From Phlebotomus papatasi (lineage: Eukaryota > Arthropoda > Insecta > Diptera > Psychodidae): DNA of 64,000 nt. Shown piece after piece: positions 36,301 to 50,139 of this stretch. Position 1 is the stretch's first letter, and each line of letters begins with the position of its first letter. Location of the stretch: assembly GCF_024763615.1 (NCBI RefSeq), contig NC_077224.1, positions 87,802,712 to 87,866,711 of the forward strand, written 5' to 3'. The notes under the pieces were generated by a model. It was given only the letters and a program-made list of their open reading frames with translations, did not search any database and had not been told where the DNA came from. The translations under genes were made by a program, and so were the position numbers.

Positions 36301-37430
36301 AAGTGTCCCAAATTTGTCCCAAAAGCCATAAATTCAGAAATTATTATCACTGCAAAATATTAAGTGACTATTATTTCTAGACGATTAAAAAACTAAACTA
36401 AGAATACTGATTTCGTATAATTTTGGGACATATACTAAGAATTCTAAAGCTCTGAAACAAATGTCCCAAAATGTATAACATTGTAAAATTAGAAAACGAA
36501 GAAAATCAAATACATTTCAGGAAGCAATTTTTAAGATGATGTAACTGAAAGACAAATAAATTTAGACATATTATATTAGTTACAAGGTTGTGTCACAAAC
36601 GTCCCAAAATAAAAATCCTATAAAATAAAAGGCCAAGCAAACTTATTAAATATATATCCAAAAATCGTGTCTCAATTCCAAGAAAGAGATGCATCCTAAA
36701 ATATTTCTAGAGAACCTTGGGACATTTAGAATTTCTTCTATCGCTTAGAAAACATGTCCCAAAAAGTAAACTATTTAAAAATATTTAGAAAACAAATTAA
36801 AGTGTTTTTATATGAAATTTTGTTGATGAATGTTAAAGTAGGACAAGTAAATTTATTCTGAGGGCCTTTAGAATAAATTCTAAGTGCATCTATTGCTGTG
36901 TCTCAAGTGTCCCAAAATGGATTACAATACAAAGGCAAATTTTTAAGTTAGTATTATGTACTGAAAAATTTAAAGAAAGGCATCAATTAATTTTATATCT
37001 AGGCTCAAATGGTAATTTTTAAACTTAAAGAGGCGTTCCAGTCATTTTGGGACAGTTTAGAACAATTCATTATGCTTTGTTAAAATAATGGAAAACTTGA
37101 ATTTGAAATAAGTATTTTTGGTTGAAATAGAAACAAAGGTACCATATTAATTTATGTATTTACTGAATGCAAGAAAATTGCATAGCCTATATAATTTTTA
37201 TCTATGTCCCAAAAAAATCATTTAGTAAAAATAATTATGCAGGTTTAATATTAATGTTTCCAAGTAGTTTTTAATATCATTTTAATGCATATTTTGGTTC
37301 ATCAGCCATAGTAATCCAAAACCATACATTTTGTAACAAATTGTAGTCCACTTACCACTGTCACAAAAATGTCCCAAATTTTCGAAGACACATTTAAATA
37401 TAAAATGTAATAATTATGTCGCCCAAAATA
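36300..37430. repeat. Tandem ~152-bp array with TGTCCCAAAAT core
   Basis: TGTCCCAAA (or close) lies at about 36304, 36315, 36462, 36600, 36755, 36908, 37205 and 37370, with an inverted copy TTTTGGGACA at 37045. Steps are 138-165 bp. As in receptor intron 8, the core is conserved while the rest of each unit is barely alignable. Confidence 0.8.
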
Positions 37431-38445
37431 ATTCTTTTTTCCCAAAAAATATTAATTTCCACAAAATTCAGGATTCAGGACATAAAATGCAGTGATCATT
37501 TACCAGTCATCATGAAAACCAGAAAACTCTCTCTCCTTTTGATTGCAATCCCTGTGAAAATATCTCATCAATACCAGAAACTTTTTACGACATTCTAATT
37601 ACTCTAGGAAGTGGGAAAACTCCAGAGGAGCTGAAGGTAGATTCTGCTCTACTTCGAGTTTTACCTTTAGTGGAAAATTTGTGACTCATACCGGAACAAA
37701 ATGAGTGTAATGTGTGTTTGAGAAAAGCCATAAGAACTTTATGATGTGGTCTGTTCTTCAGTACCAAACTCCCGAGAAGCTCTTGCACTGCTGAACAAGT
37801 AGAGCTTTTTCTAGAGAGAAAACTTTTGTCCATATATTTATGTTGTCCCTGTAAAATAACAAATCTCTTCCACCTTCTGCAATAAACGCCACAACATGTC
37901 ACTTAGAAACATTTTGGCTTAGAGGCGAGTTGTTATCAGAAATTGGCAGGTTCTCGAGATAGAGACACTTTTGCCCTCCGAAGTAAATGTCGGAAGTCAC
38001 ATCGAAGAGGAGAAAATGATAAATTTACTCAGGGAGTCATTTTCATCAATATATCGCACATTTGCAATGGTAACGACATAACTCGATTACAATCAATTTT
38101 ACAATTTCTTTAAATTCTATTTTGATTTTTTTATTTTCAATATCCTAATAATTTGATATAATTTTTGGGTATAATATATTTATTTATTCATTTAATATAA
38201 ATAAATTTATATCTTATATATTTTTCAATAAATAATGAATTTATCAAATTCATTTTAACATGCATATTATAAAAATAATACATGGAAAATATTCCGCGTC
38301 CATTTTATTGTGAAATTGACCGCAAATGCAGTGAATTTTTGAGAGAGATAAATGGTAAATAGTAGCTAATAATTTTTAAAAATTCATTTGATTTGTAGCA
38401 ACAATGCGGTATTAACCTGACGATCCGAGGAACACTGGCAATCAC

Positions 38446-38694
38446 TACACTGAGAAAAAAATGCGGGTGCGATTAACTTTTTTCCTCATAACTTTAACGC
38501 TTTTTAGGTGTAAAAATATATCAACATTTTTTAATGTCAATTTTACACCTTTTTAAGAGTAAAAATAACATGAAAAAGGGTAACTTTAACCCCTAATACA
38601 CCGAAAAAGTATAATATTTACACTGATTTCGGATCAATACTTCTGGGTAAAATTAAAATTTCCGAATTTAACTTTTTCGCATTTCTCTCAGTAT
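38446..38694. mobile_element. MITE, TACACTGAG family, copy C
   Basis: About 249 bp with the same landmarks as the copies at 21.2 and 27.5 kb (GCGGGTGCGATTAACTTTTT, AGGTGTAAAAATATATCAAC). The right terminus has one or two substitutions (TCTCTCAGTATA). Confidence 0.87.
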
Positions 38695-39808
38695 AGTGCT
38701 CTTCCCTTATTCAAAATCTGTTTGTCGCTTCTATTGCAAGTGTGCGATATTGGAGTCTAGAAGAAATCCATGGAGAGAGGCAATAAAATTTATGCCCTAA
38801 AACCTTGTTTCTCATCATCATCATCCCTTCGATGACGATGAATCTCGTGAAATATTCATAACACAGCGAAAAGCCCCAGAAGAGAAAGCTGGGGAAAAGG
38901 GGAAAAATGGGTGAGAGAAAAGCCTCTGCTAGAAAATAAATGAATGAATGTGTAGCTATGAGAGAACAAGTCAATAAATGTAAATTATCCCATTCACGAG
39001 TCACACACAAGTGGATTAATATCGTTATATTGTCGGAGGGTATTGCTCTCCTTTCGGACCGATTTCTGTACTATATACCATCCTAAGAGAGCACCAGAGA
39101 GAGAAAGAGAGAGTGAAAATGAGAGCCGATATACCAAAAAGCTCGTGGGTGGTGACTTTTGGGTGCAAAAGCTATTTTTAGTCTATAAATTTTAACACGA
39201 GAACATACAAAAGTTTTCGAGAAGATACACAACTCCCTTCAAGCTTTAAAGCTATATCATTTTCACACAACTCATATCCCCCAACCCCTCCTTTAGCAAC
39301 TTTAAATTGGCCCATAAAATCTCCTCTTACACTTTAGCCCCAAACTCCCGTAGTTCTGGAAAAAATACAACACGTACTCTATTTATCTCAGGCTGAATTT
39401 CTAAAATGTTAATTATTACACATTTAAGCTATGAGACTCCTCACTAATGTCAATCTTTTTGTTTTTCTTTTCCCATTTTCTTTAAACTTTCACTAAGAAA
39501 ATAGTCCTCTATAACAGTGAAAAAATTATGTAAATTAAGCATCCATAGAGGAGCTTTTGCGAAAATACCATCTTACTAAGTATCTTACTGAAAGTTTCTC
39601 AGAAACAAAAGAAAATAGTTAAGATATCAAGTTTATTTAGAGCAAGGTGAATTGATTTTCTAAAAAATTTGTTATCATTGACCACGCTTATATACTAGGA
39701 TAATTTAGGACCCAAACAGTTCCTGGATTAAATTTTACTTCAAAGCATCTATATTGCAAATAAAAAGGGGTGGCAAATCGTCCCAGGCTTTGCGAAGTGC
39801 TTGAACTT

Positions 39809-40231
39809 AGGGTAAGTGTGCCAAATTTCGGCATAGTTGCATGCAAGCGTCAAAGTCTTAAGTTTGAAATGTAATATTTTAAATTCAAATTGATTTTTTT
39901 TATTCTTTCTTCTGAAAGAGTGCTGCTGGGAACTTCGTAAAGAGTCTACCGTCTTTACTCTAAAATCATTCTTAATACATTTTAAAATAAATAAAAATAT
40001 AGACATAGCTTTGGTGCCCTATTTCGGCCACTTTCATTCTCATAGTTCCTTGTCCGGGAATACTTCCAATATCTTTTTCACGTCATCTCGTTTGTCGAAG
40101 CTACATTTTTTGTTATTCTTTTGCATTGTATAATCTCTAGAGTACGTAAAATCTAAAAGTTCATAGAAATTCAAGGAACAAAAAAGGTGGCCGAAATTGC
40201 AACCTGGCCGGAATTTGGCACACTTACCGTA
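39809..40231. mobile_element. MITE with AGGGTAAGTGTGCCAAATTT termini
   Basis: The left end AGGGTAAGTGTGCCAAATTT and the right end (reverse complement CGGTAAGTGTGCCAAATTCC) are inverted over about 24 bp with two or three mismatches. It is about 423 bp. A second, inner inverted pair (CTATTTCGGCCAC and GTGGCCGAAATTG) lies near 40020 and 40190. Confidence 0.78.
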
Positions 40232-40734
40232 TGACTTTTAGATGCTACCTCAAAAATACTTTCGCATCATTTACCGTTTACTGGTTCTCAAGTGATTTAA
40301 CCCGGTTCATAAATATACTCAAAAGATCCTCCAAAATACCTTAGGAGTAATATAATTGAATTTCAGATAAAAATGAAAAAAAAAGTCGCACGACGCGTTC
40401 TGAATTAATCCGAAAAATACGGTTTTTGGAAGGGAAGGGGAAGGATGGGGGAGAAAGAGGGAGTCTTAAGAGTCTTAATATAATTCAAAATCGATCTGCT
40501 CCCTCTGTGGAGTTCGAGCAGTAAAATCCCTATTGCGACATACTTATATAAAGTATTACTTTCTCTGTAAATAAAACATTGGAATAAAATTAAAAAAAAA
40601 AACCCTTTAGTTCTACCAAAAATTGCTGTAAAATACAATCCAAAATATTCAAAACGTAGAAAATTCGTATTTGTATTTTCTTGGTTTTACATGAAATAGT
40701 TCAATTGTTATAAGTTCACCTGAACAGTAATAGC

Positions 40735-41075
40735 AAAAATGGGAGCAGTTGCGGCGAAAAGACGGAACTTAAATTCAGCGTTTTGAAATCTAATTTAAAA
40801 AAATATTCAAAACAAAAACATATAACAGAAACGTTGCAGTCAATTTGAGAGGCGAAGTGGGAATAGTAATTTGCGGAAATAAGATCAGTTGCGGCGAAAA
40901 GACGGATCTTTAATTCAGCGTTCCTGAATCTAATTTCAAAAAGTATTCAAAACAAGAACATTTACCGAAAGCGTTGCGGTCAAATCGAGAGGCAAATTGG
41001 GAACAATCCTTCGCGGAAATGGGAACAGTTGCGATGAAAAGACGGAACTTAAATTCAGCGTTCCCTAATCTAATT
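40735..41075 (+). repeat. 140-bp tandem repeat, about 2.4 copies
   Basis: CAGTTGCGGCGAAAAGACGG starts at 40746, 40886 and (one change) 41026, steps of exactly 140. Each unit continues with AAATTCAGCGTT and ATTCAAAACAARAACAT and ends in a GGAAAT(A/G) block. Units are more than 80% alike by eye. Confidence 0.9.
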
Positions 41076-42479
41076 TCAAAATATCCTTTCTAAAATGTAA
41101 TCTGAATTTTTCAGTTTTATTTAAAATTTGGATTAAGCTTTTTTAAAATATTTCTTTACATAAATTTCGGGTTTATTGAGCGAATTACAAACTTTTTTTT
41201 TAACTTATGTTAAAAATTATAATATTCCGAATACGGAACTTTCGTATTTTAAAAATTTAAATATTGTTTTAAAATTTGTCAAAAGGGTATTATTTAACTA
41301 TTAAACTTCGAATATTACATTATTATTGAGAATAAAATAGTTACAATTTTAGTATTCATTATGAAATGGCATTATATTCTTGAAAAACTTTTTAAAAAAA
41401 TTAATAGTTCTTAAATTAATTCATGAAGAAATTAAGAATTGTGTTACACGACTTATTGGAACCAATAAAAAATCAAAAACATATTCAATTATCAAATGAA
41501 AATCATACTTTTAGATTTAATAAAAACAAAATTATAGATCCCCTTTTATTAAATTATTGCACAATTTTTTGTGTTCGGTAAATTAGAAAAATGCATGAGC
41601 TCATATTTCGCAGTTGTTGCATATAACCCTCCTTATTGCATTCAACCACCATGTGTCCCATTCAAAGGCAAATTTTGCAATTCTCCTATTTCTGCAATTT
41701 CACTCCATTCATCCTCTATTTTTTTTTCCTCTGCAGATCCATTCTTTTCCTAATAAGCTCATCACTGTAGATTATCTCCCAGAGCAACAGCAAAAAAGTA
41801 AAATTGTCCACAACGGCGAAATGGAGCAAAAGACAAGAATGAAATTGAATGAATGGGAAGGCAAAGTATATCGCAAACAAATAAAAATTGCCATTTAAAC
41901 ACGGGGATACATACAAGAGTGATGCAGAAAAACAAGTTTCTTGGGCATAAATGTGTGCAAACATCATTTGCAGTTGGTGACTGATATGCCAAATGAGTGG
42001 ACAATGTTGCTATTTTCTTGGCTGATTTCCCTCCACAAAGGGGTGGCATGAACAAAAGCTTCAATCTTCTAAAGCTCATCCTCCTGAGCCAATTTGGCTC
42101 TTTTTGGGCTTCATTGGCTTTTTACTGTGGGTATGCAATTGCTTCTGGCGTCATTTAGTCAGACTTTTCAGTATTTTCTTTGCTCGAACTCACAGAGGGA
42201 ACAGTCTATTGTATTTAATTCTTTGATTTTTAAACATGTAATCGAATTAACAGTTACTAAAGCTTCTTTCCCACGAAATCTTATGGAAATTAAATTTCGA
42301 ATAAAAAACGTTCTGGTAGAATTGTCCGTTTTTCCGTTTGTCTGGCATCGGTATAGAAGCCAAGTTCGTGTAGTTCGGAATCATGTATAATTCGAAATTT
42401 GGACATTTTCTCACTGTTTCAGTTGAGCATAGAGAAATAAAGAGCAAGACAAAATGCAAGCCTTTACACTCGAATGAAC

Positions 42480-42660
42480 TAGAGTAAAATGAAGTAATTT
42501 GGAACCATTTACAATTCGGGACATTGGAGATTTTCTCAGTGTTTTAGAGATTCAAAAGGAAGAAATCTGTTCCTTTTCTTCTTAAACGCCTTTTTCTTCT
42601 ATTTTGCGGTCTTTGCTTTCTCTTTGCTCATCTGAAACAGTGAGAACATTTTAGGAAAAG
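42480..42660. mobile_element. Truncated copy of the AGGGTAAAATG MITE
   Basis: Closely matches the left and central part of the complete element at 59603-59822 (GTAATTTGGAACCATTTACA and CTTCTATTTTG, then TTTGCTCATCTGAA). The right inverted terminus is lost or decayed. Confidence 0.75.
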
Positions 42661-43956
42661 GTATCTTTACTTCTCTTTTCGTCCGCATGGTGGCTGAAAT
42701 GATTCCTGTTCGAATTTCGAAGTGTCTCGAGTGTCACTTTTCACTTTGATATGAGGAAAAACAGAGCAATGACGCTCAAAATTTTCTTGATCGATTATAT
42801 TTCCTTTTCTTAAAGTGATATTTCGCAAATTTCTCAACCTTGTACGAAAATTTAGTTTGAAAATTCGAAATTGCGTTTGAATTCTTCGAACATCAACGAC
42901 ATTTTGGGCAAAGAGAGTGCAACTCCAGCTGTGAATGGAAAGATTATGCCTCTTCATGCCCTGTCGAAATAATTCTAACCAAATAATGAACGAATCTCAG
43001 AAAAGAATTTTAAAAAATTGACAACCTATGAAAGTTTGGAGACTGAACAGAAAATTCTGGACAAAACTGATACATTTTCCCTAATTGATTTCGACTTCTA
43101 AGCAATTTGCAGATTATCCATCGAGGTAATTCCGAAGAAAGTTATACGTTTGGAGAAAAAATAGGAATTAAGAAATCGTTTCACAGAACGTTTTTGTTAT
43201 TGCGTATATGCTACTCTCTATATTCATGAATAATTTTGGAGTACTGCCGCGATGGTAAGTGGGAGAACACATATCTTAAAGCTGTCTTTTTTCCTAGTTT
43301 CTTTTTCTCAATGAGCTCCGATACATAATTAATTACTGAAAATAGGACTGCGATTAATGTAATGTACTAGGATTTATTCTAAACTATTAGTGTGTAAAAG
43401 GAGAAATCAACAGTTATTTCTATTGTTTCATTTTTATAGTTCGAAATTTGCAGAAGAAATTGGCGTGTAATATGGTCGAAATGTTCATCTAGACAATATC
43501 TGATACATTTACGAAAGTTATACACATTGCAAGTCGCTATCTGTCATTATTTGCCATATAGTTAAAAAAAAATGGAAATAAGACATCGCTTTCATAACTT
43601 AACAGTGTGACTGCATCCCAATATTATCACTGATCCTAGTCCTAGTAAATAATACAAGAGATATTTTATAGTATACAAAATATTTACATAACTATCCCTC
43701 AGTTTAAATTTTATCCCAAACGCACGATTTTTTCGGAATGAACAGAATGATTAATATAAAGTATATTGATTTCAATCTTTTTGGAAGGAATAAAAATTTC
43801 GCTTTTGGAAGCGAACTGCTTTACCTCTTGGTGAACCACTCTATTAAAGAATTCATATACGAATTTCTCTCCCGAAGTATACGATCAAGGTGAAAATTGA
43901 ACTATTGCATCAATTTAAATACAATATATTTATTTATTTTATAAGATTATCATGGT

Positions 43957-44262
43957 GGGGATCTCAGTGGCGCAATAGGCAAGACCGTTGGGTCTTGGGC
44001 GGATGAAATCTCTGACTTTACTCTTCAAGTTGTGAGTTCAAGTTTCGCCCGGTGCAAACAACTAAATTTTCAGAAAAAAGAATTTGTCACTGTGATCTAA
44101 TGTAATAAAAATGCACCGCCTCTGTTCAAAAAAAAAAACACCTGGGGCAAGGAAGAAGTATCCACATCGCGGGAAAGGCGCTCCTGGGCTGTCTACAATA
44201 AACTTAACACATTCTTCCAACACGGGATGTACGACATTGGTGATGATAAAAATACTTGCAAT
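43957..44262 (+). mobile_element. tRNA-derived SINE, full-length copy
   Basis: The head shows a pol III A box (TGGCGCAATAGGC near 43968) and a B-box-like GAGTTCAAGTTTC (44034-44046). It is followed by a shared body (GGAAGAAGTATCCACATCGC, GGCGCTCCTGGGC) and an end AACACGGGATGT. The copy at 56.06-56.32 kb aligns over the whole length on the other strand. An A-run inside (about 44128) marks an insertion or old slippage. Confidence 0.85.
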
Positions 44263-45214
44263 ATTACAAGATTACAGTAAGAGGAGTTGGGGCTGTTTCA
44301 GGCATGTATGACATTTAAAAATAATAAATTTTTCGAAACACCATATGGGGGAAAGTATTCTGCCTTCGAAAGTGATTTTTTTTTGTTTTTCTTAATAGAT
44401 TTGCACATTTCTATAAAACATTAGTTAGCTTATCATGAATCATTGCTAATTGCGTTATAATTATGTGTAAGTCTCTTAGGAAAATAAAAGAAAATTCACT
44501 TTCTTCGAAGACATGAACGTTCGAAGGGAGAGTACTTTCCCCTATGGAAGATGCTCTATATTTTGCAATTTTTTTCGGCTGTCTGAAACTGTCCCACCCT
44601 CCTCTTTTTGGAGTTTCTGAAAACCATGGATATAATCCTTGAACAGGGCCTATTTTTCAACCGATTCTACCACGATTGGATTCAATAAAAAGGCCTTGAA
44701 ATTTTTAACAAGTCTCAACCGATTCGAACCGGTAATGAATCAGTAAAGAACCGGTAAATGATGTTTTTGTCAAAATGCAACTTCAGCGATATTTTGGGAA
44801 GGTTTTCGAGTGATCAGGAGGGTGAGGTCGTATGCGTTCGAGCATTTTGTGAAATCCTATCGACTTTGTCATCCCTTTTCATGAAATAAAGGATGCATTG
44901 TTGTTTTTTTCTTGCCGGAAATCAAGCAAGTAACACGCGCCGGGAAAAAAAGCTCCAACAGACATTGTAGCCACTGAGGATGGAGGAGACTTGGTCGAGC
45001 CGCCAAGTGCATGTTTGGAAGAGTACATATGGAGTGCTGGGGATAAGGCATAAGAAGATAGGAATGTACCATGGAGCGCATTGTGAGAGACACAGAGACA
45101 CAGTCACTTGGCGCACTTCTCAATAACGCAAAAGTCAGTGCGCCACATTCAACATGCCACAATCTTTAGCATGTTGACTCTCATCTCTCTCTCTGGCTCA
45201 CCCAATGCTCCGTG

Positions 45215-45310
45215 GAAGCACCATATTATATATACGACATATATGAGCAGAAATTGTACAATCCCGAACAAGCTTAATACTATTTCGACTCGCCAATCCG
45301 TTCAGTTATT
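45215..45310 (+). promoter_or_regulatory. Candidate promoter with TTCAGTT initiator
   Basis: A GC-richer island in AT-rich surroundings holds TATATATACGACATATATGA (45228 on) and, about 70 bp later, TTCAGTT (45301), matching the insect initiator TCAGTY. Directly downstream is UTR-like sequence: (CAG)5 at 45311-45326, CAA-rich repeats near 45735, and a possible donor CAG|GTACAC at 45728. It could drive a non-coding first exon of the transporter isoform beginning at 55144. The TATA-like run is too far from the initiator to be a normal TATA box. Confidence 0.3.
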
Positions 45311-48300
45311 CAGCAGCAGCAGCAGCGCGCGAAACTCTTTGCTGACCAGCTTCGCAGTCACTGCCAGTCGCTGATAATCCGCGGATCGTTCCCTCCAGTT
45401 CATAACCTTTTGATAGTGTATTGTGCTCTTTTTTTTTAACTGACCATTCACACAAACCTCATCCACCCACAATTTCTCTCCTCCTACCCAACCCAAAAAA
45501 AAACGAACACCCAAAACAAAAATCGCCCCCAAAGGCCATCGAGTGCAATTAAAATTAACTATTATATTGTTCCAAGTTTCTCCCCAAATGGACTAACTCT
45601 CTTGGTCAATTCGCACACCCAACATTTATTACATCGAAAGTGTTGCATTTTTTCACCAGCAATCTCTTTTGCACCAACTTTATCTCTCACTCTTTCACAC
45701 ACAAGTTTTATGCTAAAAGACAGCAGGTACACCAACAACAACAACAACAAAAAAAACTCCACCGTGAAGTGACTTCGAAAACGACCAATTTGAACTACAA
45801 CTTGTGCACGACTTTTAATTATTACCTTTTTTTTACCCACTCTCTCAACCTCAAGATAACTCCAGTTGAAATTATTTTAATTCACGCCAATAAAATTGGA
45901 ATGTTATCGTGTGCTGCGAAAGGTGTTAACGTCTTTTTTTTGTCCCTTCAAAACAATCATAATTTTTGGGTGAAACTCTATCTAGAGATGATCCACTCTA
46001 AGCTACAGTGTCTAATCCATTTCAACCAGTTTAAGTTATCATATGTTTTGGAGGTGAAAATGATTTTTTCCGGTTCAAAACAAGAATATTATGATTGGAC
46101 TCTAAGTTAGAGATCACTTACTCTAACCTAGAGCTAATAGCTTTTTTTTTAAAGTTCAACACAGTAGGAAAAAGATGTTAAAGTTTGCAGGAGTTATCGT
46201 AGAGAAAATTAAGCTAATTCAAAACCTACTCTAAATGGAGATTTTTCGCTACTCCAAATGGAAACGTCATTGTTTACATGATTAATACAATACTAATTTA
46301 TTATATTTATATATTTTTTATACCTCTGTTTAATTATTTAGTTAATTTTGCTCCAAATAAAGCGAAAATCCATTCATATTCACAAATTTTAATTTGTTAA
46401 TTTCTCAGAAAAATTAAAAGTGTCCTATTTCACCATCGAATTTTTCATCGATCGACCATGTTTTCCAATGAAAAACACAATAAAGTGACTTGTTTATTCG
46501 TTTTGTTTAACATTTATGTTACATTTCTGGCTAATTTTAGTTAAATTAAGTGCTAATCTTTATTGTTAACGGGACGTGAAGTTCTAAAATAAAACAATTA
46601 CTTATTTCGTGAACAGAAAAGGTTTTTCTGAATTGTCTGCAAATGCTTTAATAGGAAACCCCGGAAATATGATTTTCTTAGAGAGATTTTCCTATTGTTT
46701 TAGATGGAAAAGAAGAAAGGACCAGGAATAAGAACAAATCCTGCACTCACAAGTAACTCAACAAGGTTTTGGAAGCCTTTCGCCGCAATTTCATTTACAC
46801 TGTTTGTCTCCAATTAGAAAATTTCCCTTGTCTCCATTTGGATTAATTTGTTTCCATTAAAAGTATTTTACACTCGCATATTTTTCTTGTATTTAAGAAG
46901 TTTTTAAATTATATTTAAAGAATTTTTACTAAACATTAACATTCTAGAAGAGTCAAGGAGCAAATTTATGTAATTTCCTTCAGAAAAAATATGAACTTTT
47001 TGTGTTGAATCTTCTGTGAAAGTTAAAGCATCTGGAAATGGTTTTAAATTTAGTCATTTACCCAACTGTGCAATTAAAATCTAGAGACCATTCATGTCGA
47101 TTTAGTGAAAACTACCAAGATTCGGCCAAAGAAGTTGGGTTTGAAATAGGTTTAAACAGATTTAATAGAGGATTGCTCATTAAAATTACATTACTTCCCC
47201 TACAAATGTTGATATTTTATTCTATTTTTTTCTTATTTACCCATTTATTTAATTTAACTTTTTAATTAATTGTTGGAATCAAAATTTATTGATTTATTTT
47301 TGAAAATTTAACGGAAATCTTTCTGTTTTTGACAGATATCATTCTTGTTTCGCCTCGATAAAAAACACCCGTAATAAATTGAAAAAAATAAATAAATTTC
47401 GAAAAACAATTAAGATTTAAAATTGATCAATGGATCGGTTTTCCTCCTTTCGGAACCGCTGCATTTGGATCACTATTCTAGGTCCTTTATACACCTCCAG
47501 CCCACTTTATTCTCCTGTTCGATTTTTACCCACAAAACGGTAAACTTGCTCTATATCAGAGTGCTCTATATATGTTCTAATCGTTCTGATACACTTAATA
47601 CCCCTTTATATCACCGTGGACCTGCTTCCGATTTTGGATCTAGGCAATTAAAATGTATTCGGCTGACCTCTGCATATCGGAACTCGTGAAAAATCTGCAT
47701 CTACCTAAACTCGAACCCGAAACCTCACAGTCAGGGAGACACTTTCGTCACTTTAGATTTTTTGCATATTAAGGCGTATACTTCAGTGGAAATAGTTTTC
47801 ACTTACAAAAAGTCCCAAAACGTCTTAAGCAGACGCGTGAATTATACTGCTCTCTCGATATTTTAATGGGACATAATCCCTACGTTCAATAATAACCTTC
47901 CCGATTTGAGAGCTCTCTCCGGTTGAGGTTTTTTCTTTACCGATTCGAAGGCGTATCAGAGAGAACTTACCTAAAAACCCGTTTAAATTGTTATTCAAAC
48001 GTTCTGTGATCCTGAAATCTCAAAAAATTACAGAAAAGATTATTTTTCTGTAATTTTTTCAATTGAACTTGCACTTTAGGCTTCTGCTAGATTTTCGAAT
48101 ACATTTGGCTTGAATTTGGAGTGACTTTATCTTTCGAAAGGTTATTACTGAACGGAACCAATCTAGGCACAATCACATTTTAGGAAGAACGGATTTAAAA
48201 ATTTATCTTCTTTCTTTTTCTAAATGAAATGTTAGAAAAAAAATTGAGATATAAATTATGTAGATTTTATATTTTAAAAATTAAGACGTTTTTAAATTCA

Positions 48301-49225
48301 TCAAAGAATTATAAGTTTATTTTACTGTGCAATTTATCTGTGCTACCATGTGCTTAGAAATGTTTTACTGCAATTTTTCCTTTAGAAATAATCACATTTT
48401 CGTTCAACTCAACCTAGTGATCACATTCTCTAGCCTAGAGTGCCTAATATGTTTTTGGCACTAAAACCGGGATAAAATCCTTTTTCTGAATTTTCGCAAA
48501 GTCACAATCACCCAATAATGACTTTCTCGAATTTTATCTCTTTTGCAACACTATCAGGATATGTCAGTCCATTGTTCACTCTACTCTCTCTCTCTTCCTC
48601 TATTTCTTTTTCTCTCTTTCTCCAACTATCGCTAAAACACCCACAAAACCACCACAATCATGCCAAATGATACTAACTATTTAGTCTCCCACAATAAAAG
48701 TTGATACACTTCAATATTACCCCGTAAGATTACTCCTCAGCATAACATTCTGCAATCTCAACACACTGGCAACATTATGTTTCTTCCTCAAAAGCATACC
48801 AGAAAAATGTACACACAACTTGGAAAATTACCCTGATTAGATCAATGATTCAAGTCATACTCACGACTTTTTCGAGTCAAGTGAAAATCCATTTAAATTC
48901 CCACAACGATTAACACAGATCTTTTTTCGGTTTTGTACTTCACTGATGGATTCAAAAAGTGACGATGGAGGCCAATTTAGCAGTCAATCACTCAAGAAAC
49001 AATCAATTCTCCTGCAGAAAGAAGGAGTGAAAAGAAGCTCAATTAGTGTCATATTTTTGTGACCTTTTATCGTGAGTTGGATCATCTCCAGTGTGCGCAT
49101 AAATTCGTTATGCTTTTGGTGAAGGAATCCAGAAATTGATTTGTACCGAAACTGATTGAATTGAAAGCGACACCGCAATTTTATGATGTTGGAGAAATAA
49201 GAAAATTACACAGTTCAGATGACTG

Positions 49226-49234
49226 AGATGGCGC
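49226..49234 (+). promoter_or_regulatory. CTCF-like core motif 1 (AGATGGCGC)
   Basis: Exact match to the AGRKGGCGC core of the insect/vertebrate CTCF consensus, in the context GAGATGGCGCCACTAACAAG. Sequence match only. Confidence 0.35.
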
Positions 49235-49394
49235 CACTAACAAGAGATATATTTTCAGTTCTTCTATATCGCTTTGCAGTATTAAACTATTCGATATGTT
49301 TACAATAGGGCGGTTATCTTATCCGTCTTATCCTGATTTCAAATCTTAGAGGAGAACAGTGTAGTGCAGTTTAGCTTTGACATGGGGTAATCCT

Positions 49395-49403
49395 AGATGG
49401 CAC
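49395..49403 (+). promoter_or_regulatory. CTCF-like core motif 2 (AGATGGCAC)
   Basis: One change from the AGRKGGCGC core, same 3' context (CACTA) as motif 1. Confidence 0.25.
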
Positions 49404-49819
49404 CACTATTTTAGAGTAGTATTATTTTCCATCAAGATGAAAATTTTGTGATACACAAACAATTAAAATAATGAGAGACAAAAACGGGGCAATCATCTTC
49501 TAGATTCACGCCTAATTAAAAAAAAAAATAATGAGAGAATATAAAACTACAGATAGGGCCAATAACAACAGTTCTTAGAAAACTCATTACGATTTACGTA
49601 AATATCAGAAACTTTCCAAAATATTTTTTTCTTAAAGTTTAGTGTATTATCAAATAACATTACCAAATGATAGTGTTCTCAACTTAAAATTTTAAACTTC
49701 ATAACCTTTACTTAATCCAATTTTCTTTTATTTGTTTTTTTTATTGTTTAAATCTATTATTAGAATGAAGTAGTTTTTAGTGGTATACTTGCCCCATAAT
49801 TATAGGATAAGTGTTACCT

Positions 49820-49828
49820 AGATGGCAC
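49820..49828 (+). promoter_or_regulatory. CTCF-like core motif 3 (AGATGGCAC)
   Basis: One change from the core. The flank CACTTACAAGA resembles motif 1 (CACTAACAAGA), so motifs 1 and 3 may also be related by descent. Confidence 0.25.
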
Positions 49829-50139
49829 CACTTACAAGACTCCAGGGAGTTCCGCTTCCAAAGAAATTTTCGGTACCAAAAAATACCGTGATTCACTCCA
49901 GTGCCAGTGACGCAGAAAAATTGCATACCGATAGGAGAGATCTTTTGAATAAGTTAAAAAAATGCTGTGCTTAGCTTCCAAGAATAGTCAATTCATATGA
50001 AATTCTTTCAATCCGTTTTCACTTAAGACGGAACTCCTTGTAATAATCCCTAAGGACAATTAGTTTCATAATAAACAAGATAAAAAAGCTAAAATTTTGC
50101 CTGGTTACGTCTGTGAATTTCACCTCTGTTGCAAAAAAT

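Noticed and set aside
37585..37902. 105-codon minus-strand open frame (Cys-rich start)
   Set aside because: No domain recognised; Cys residues do not form a known zinc-finger pattern.
43957..44060. Functional tRNA gene
   Set aside because: A and B boxes are present but the cloverleaf is not sustained and the unit continues into a shared SINE body.
45640..46110. 156-codon + strand open frame after the candidate promoter
   Set aside because: Low-complexity Gln/His/Phe content from CAA and T-runs; more like UTR sequence than a protein.
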